Origin: an uncultured Prevotella sp.
GTDB lineage: Bacteria; Bacteroidota; Bacteroidia; Bacteroidales; Bacteroidaceae
Length of the DNA: 6,944 bases
Assembly: GCA_946055365.1 (NCBI GenBank)
Contig: CAMGFM010000070.1
Span: 1-6,944 of the forward strand
Direction: 5' to 3'
Shown: piece after piece, positions 5,059 through 6,944 of the stretch
Layout: every line of letters starts with the position of its first letter
Position numbering within the stretch: the stretch's first letter is position 1
Translations under genes and position numbers: made by a program
Notes under the pieces: model-generated
Seen by the model: only the letters and a program-made list of their open reading frames with translations
Database searches by the model: none
What the model was told of the DNA's origin: nothing

Positions 5059-6882
5059 TTAGAAGTTAGGAGCGTCAACATCCCACCAGAGTCTCTGACC
5101 CTGTGTGTCGGTAGCACCCTCGCCAAGGTTGGGCAGACCGGTGTCGTTGAGATCCTGAATAATCTGCGGGTCGCTTTCTGCCCACGGCATACGGCGGATG
5201 ATGTCGCCATACTTCAAGCTACCGTCACCGTCCTCAGGATTGAGTATCGGGAAGAGCTTGGGATAGCCAGTGCGGCGGAGGTCAACCCACGGCTCATAGC
5301 TGTAAGGCCATGAAGCGATGTACTTCTGTGTGATGATCTTCTCGAGCTTAACCTCGTTTGACTCGCTCTCGTCCCACTTCACGCCAATCTTGGTGACGCT
5401 CGGCATGTCGGGAGTGCGGCCGGTGGGGTCTACATAGGTGTAGTCAAGCGGCTCGGTGCGGCTCATATACTCGTCGAGCATCTGGTCATACTGGCTCGGG
5501 CCCATGGCACGCTCCTCAAGGCCTGCATAGCGTATGCCTTCCTCATAGAAATGCTGTGCTGTGCCACCCATGTTCCAGCCACGGAGAGCACCCTCGGCGC
5601 GGAGGAAGTTGACCTCTGACAGCTTCATGAGATAGAGAGGAGGCATCATGCCGCCCATCACGTCCTTGCTCCATGTGGAGAAAGCGATGTATTCGTTGGA
5701 ACCTACAGCCTGTCCGATGCCGGGTACGGTGCCGCTTCTAATACCTATGATGCGAGACCTTGCAGGTGTCTGCTCAGGAGCAGAAGACTCTGCGATGGCG
5801 TTGTTGGCACGGTTGATGGGGTCGCTGTTCTTCTCGAAGAGATACTTGGTGTAAGGATGGTCAAGGCTCATGAGAAGGCTCTCCCAAGAGGCGGAGATGC
5901 GGGTGTCGCCCCAGTCGCTGATCTGCATCAACGGATGGTTGAAGCCTGCTCCATAGTAAGGATAGATGCCTATCTCGTCCTCGGCGTTTTCTATCACGCC
6001 GCTTGCCACAGCCTCCTCAGCCCATTTCTTGGCTGTCTCAGGCTCTACCTTGCTGACGTGGATGGCAAGACGCAGCTTGAAAGAGTTGGCAAAGCGAGCC
6101 CAACGCTCAAGGTCGTTGAGCGGCTCCCAGGTGTTCTTCCAAAGCTGGAAGCTGGAGAACATCACGTTCTGAACACCGTCCTTATACCACTGAGGACGAT
6201 CGGGGAAAGCACGGAGGGCCTTGACGATGGTGTCTACGTTCTCGACGGCACTGTAATAGATGTCGCGGAGAGCCTGATACTCAAACGGAGACTCGTCCTG
6301 ATTGGCCTTGTAGTTGGCATAAGGCATCGGGCCGTAGATGTCGCTCAACTCGATGGCACCATAGTTGAACATGAGCAGGTAGAGAGCCTTGAGCTCGGGT
6401 ATGGTGTCAAGCAGACCGTTGTTGAGGATGGGGGCTATGGCCTTCTTCTGAATAAGATAGCAACCCTTGGGACCGCCGTTGAAGTCCTTGCTCACGTCGA
6501 GCGTAGACTTGAGCGTGCCGTACATGAAGTCGCTGTGAGGCACTGTGGCGAACTGGCAGTAGTTGTCGGTGGACAATACATACTGATACTGATAGGAGTG
6601 GGCCTCTGGCAGACCACCCTCCTTGCCTCCACGCATGGCATAGAGACCCGTGGTGGCAGCATAGAACTCGTTGTTGAGGTCGGTGATGGCCTTGTTGAAG
6701 TTCTCCTCTGTGGGCAGATGCTTGTAGTCAATCTTGTCTGCCTCGCCCTTGACGATATTCGGCTTGTCTATAATGGTGGTCTGTTCGAACTCATCGCCGG
6801 GCTCGTCAAACTGGAGACAAGACTGGAGTCCCATGGTCGAAAGGGCCATAGCGGCTAACAGCAATATCTTTGTCTTTTTCAT
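5059..6882 (-). CDS. SusD/RagB-family glycan-binding lipoprotein
   Basis: The 607-residue protein is a surface lipoprotein that binds glycan and, with a SusC TonB-dependent transporter, feeds it into the periplasm. The N terminus is a lipoprotein signal with lipobox LQSC (Cys22) followed by an acidic stretch (QFDEPGDEFE), typical of the export signal that sends Bacteroidota lipoproteins to the cell surface. SusD features follow: an N-terminal helical part with a YDLSD-like IELSDIYGPMPY block (about 177-188), the TPR-type helices, FLRAEGALRGWNMGG in the C-terminal half, then QKYIASWPYSYEPWVDLRRTGYP, and the usual ending LWWDVDAPNF. The wording fits the SusD-like_2 type. Start ATG 6882 gives an ideal signal peptide. 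The SusC gene would be expected just upstream, outside the window. The GH85 gene downstream points to host N-glycan as the substrate, which is an inference. A long opposite-strand frame inside is a shadow. Confidence 0.93.
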   Translation of the reverse strand: MKKTKILLLAAMALSTMGLQSCLQFDEPGDEFEQTTIIDKPNIVKGEADKIDYKHLPTEENFNKAITDLNNEFYAATTGLYAMRGGKEGGLPEAHSYQYQYVLSTDNYCQFATVPHSDFMYGTLKSTLDVSKDFNGGPKGCYLIQKKAIAPILNNGLLDTIPELKALYLLMFNYGAIELSDIYGPMPYANYKANQDESPFEYQALRDIYYSAVENVDTIVKALRAFPDRPQWYKDGVQNVMFSSFQLWKNTWEPLNDLERWARFANSFKLRLAIHVSKVEPETAKKWAEEAVASGVIENAEDEIGIYPYYGAGFNHPLMQISDWGDTRISASWESLLMSLDHPYTKYLFEKNSDPINRANNAIAESSAPEQTPARSRIIGIRSGTVPGIGQAVGSNEYIAFSTWSKDVMGGMMPPLYLMKLSEVNFLRAEGALRGWNMGGTAQHFYEEGIRYAGLEERAMGPSQYDQMLDEYMSRTEPLDYTYVDPTGRTPDMPSVTKIGVKWDESESNEVKLEKIITQKYIASWPYSYEPWVDLRRTGYPKLFPILNPEDGDGSLKYGDIIRRMPWAESDPQIIQDLNDTGLPNLGEGATDTQGQRLWWDVDAPNF

Positions 6883-6944
6883 ATCGTTGAATCTGATTTA
6901 TTTGTTGTTTTGTTGAAAGTTTTGCCGTTGACACGCCAGCGGCG
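6883..6944. other. Region upstream of the SusD-like gene, cut by the window
   Basis: No promoter box is seen here, consistent with the SusD-like gene being cotranscribed with an upstream susC. One minus-strand frame ends in TAA at 6900-6898, 15 bases before the ATG, but its last residues (ACQRQNFQQNNK) do not look like the aromatic end of a SusC barrel, so the SusC end is not identified. A small dyad, CGCC-AGC-GGCG, lies at 6934-6944. Confidence 0.3.

Noticed and set aside
5857..6858. A 333-codon open frame on the plus strand opposite the SusD-like gene
   Set aside because: It is antisense to a clear SusD-family protein, and its translation is Val/Leu-rich with no recognisable domain, as expected from the complement of a G+C-rich gene.

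Overview
The window looks like a chromosomal piece of a Bacteroidales bacterium, most likely Prevotellaceae or a relative such as Muribaculaceae. The evidence is a SusD/RagB-family lipoprotein, a secreted glycoside hydrolase with a type IX secretion (T9SS) type A sorting tail, and promoters of the Bacteroidota type (-33 TTG, -7 TAnnTTTG). All four genes lie on the minus strand, so the window is read from right to left.

Right part (about 4450-6944): a SusD-like surface glycan-binding lipoprotein (5059-6882), whose SusC partner would be expected just beyond the right edge. It is followed by a gene-free gap of about 600 bases (4451-5058). The gap holds a weak hairpin after the SusD stop, a strong GC hairpin nested in a possible three-way junction, an AT-rich stretch with a perfect palindrome, a degenerate 22-bp tandem repeat built on GTGTC/GACAC half-sites, an imperfect inverted repeat, and a candidate promoter with an operator-like dyad.

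Middle (1318-4450): a 1016-residue multidomain GH85 endo-beta-N-acetylglucosaminidase with the catalytic FDG-x3-N-x-E motif intact. It ends in a T9SS tail and is followed by a strong intrinsic terminator. With the SusD protein it suggests a glycan-utilisation locus for host N-glycans: the enzyme cuts the chitobiose core of N-linked glycans outside the cell, and the SusCD pair binds and imports the released glycan. The enzyme seems to have its own promoter.

Left part (1-1317): an accessory-looking region. It carries a small phage-type protein gene whose coding frame runs past its only usual start codon (probably 5'-truncated), then a bidirectional terminator, then an AT-rich Panacea-domain (SocA/GepA-like) gene. 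The best promoter for the Panacea gene is embedded in that terminator. Panacea proteins are often antitoxins. No partner is complete here, but a 12-codon frame starts one base after its stop at the left edge.
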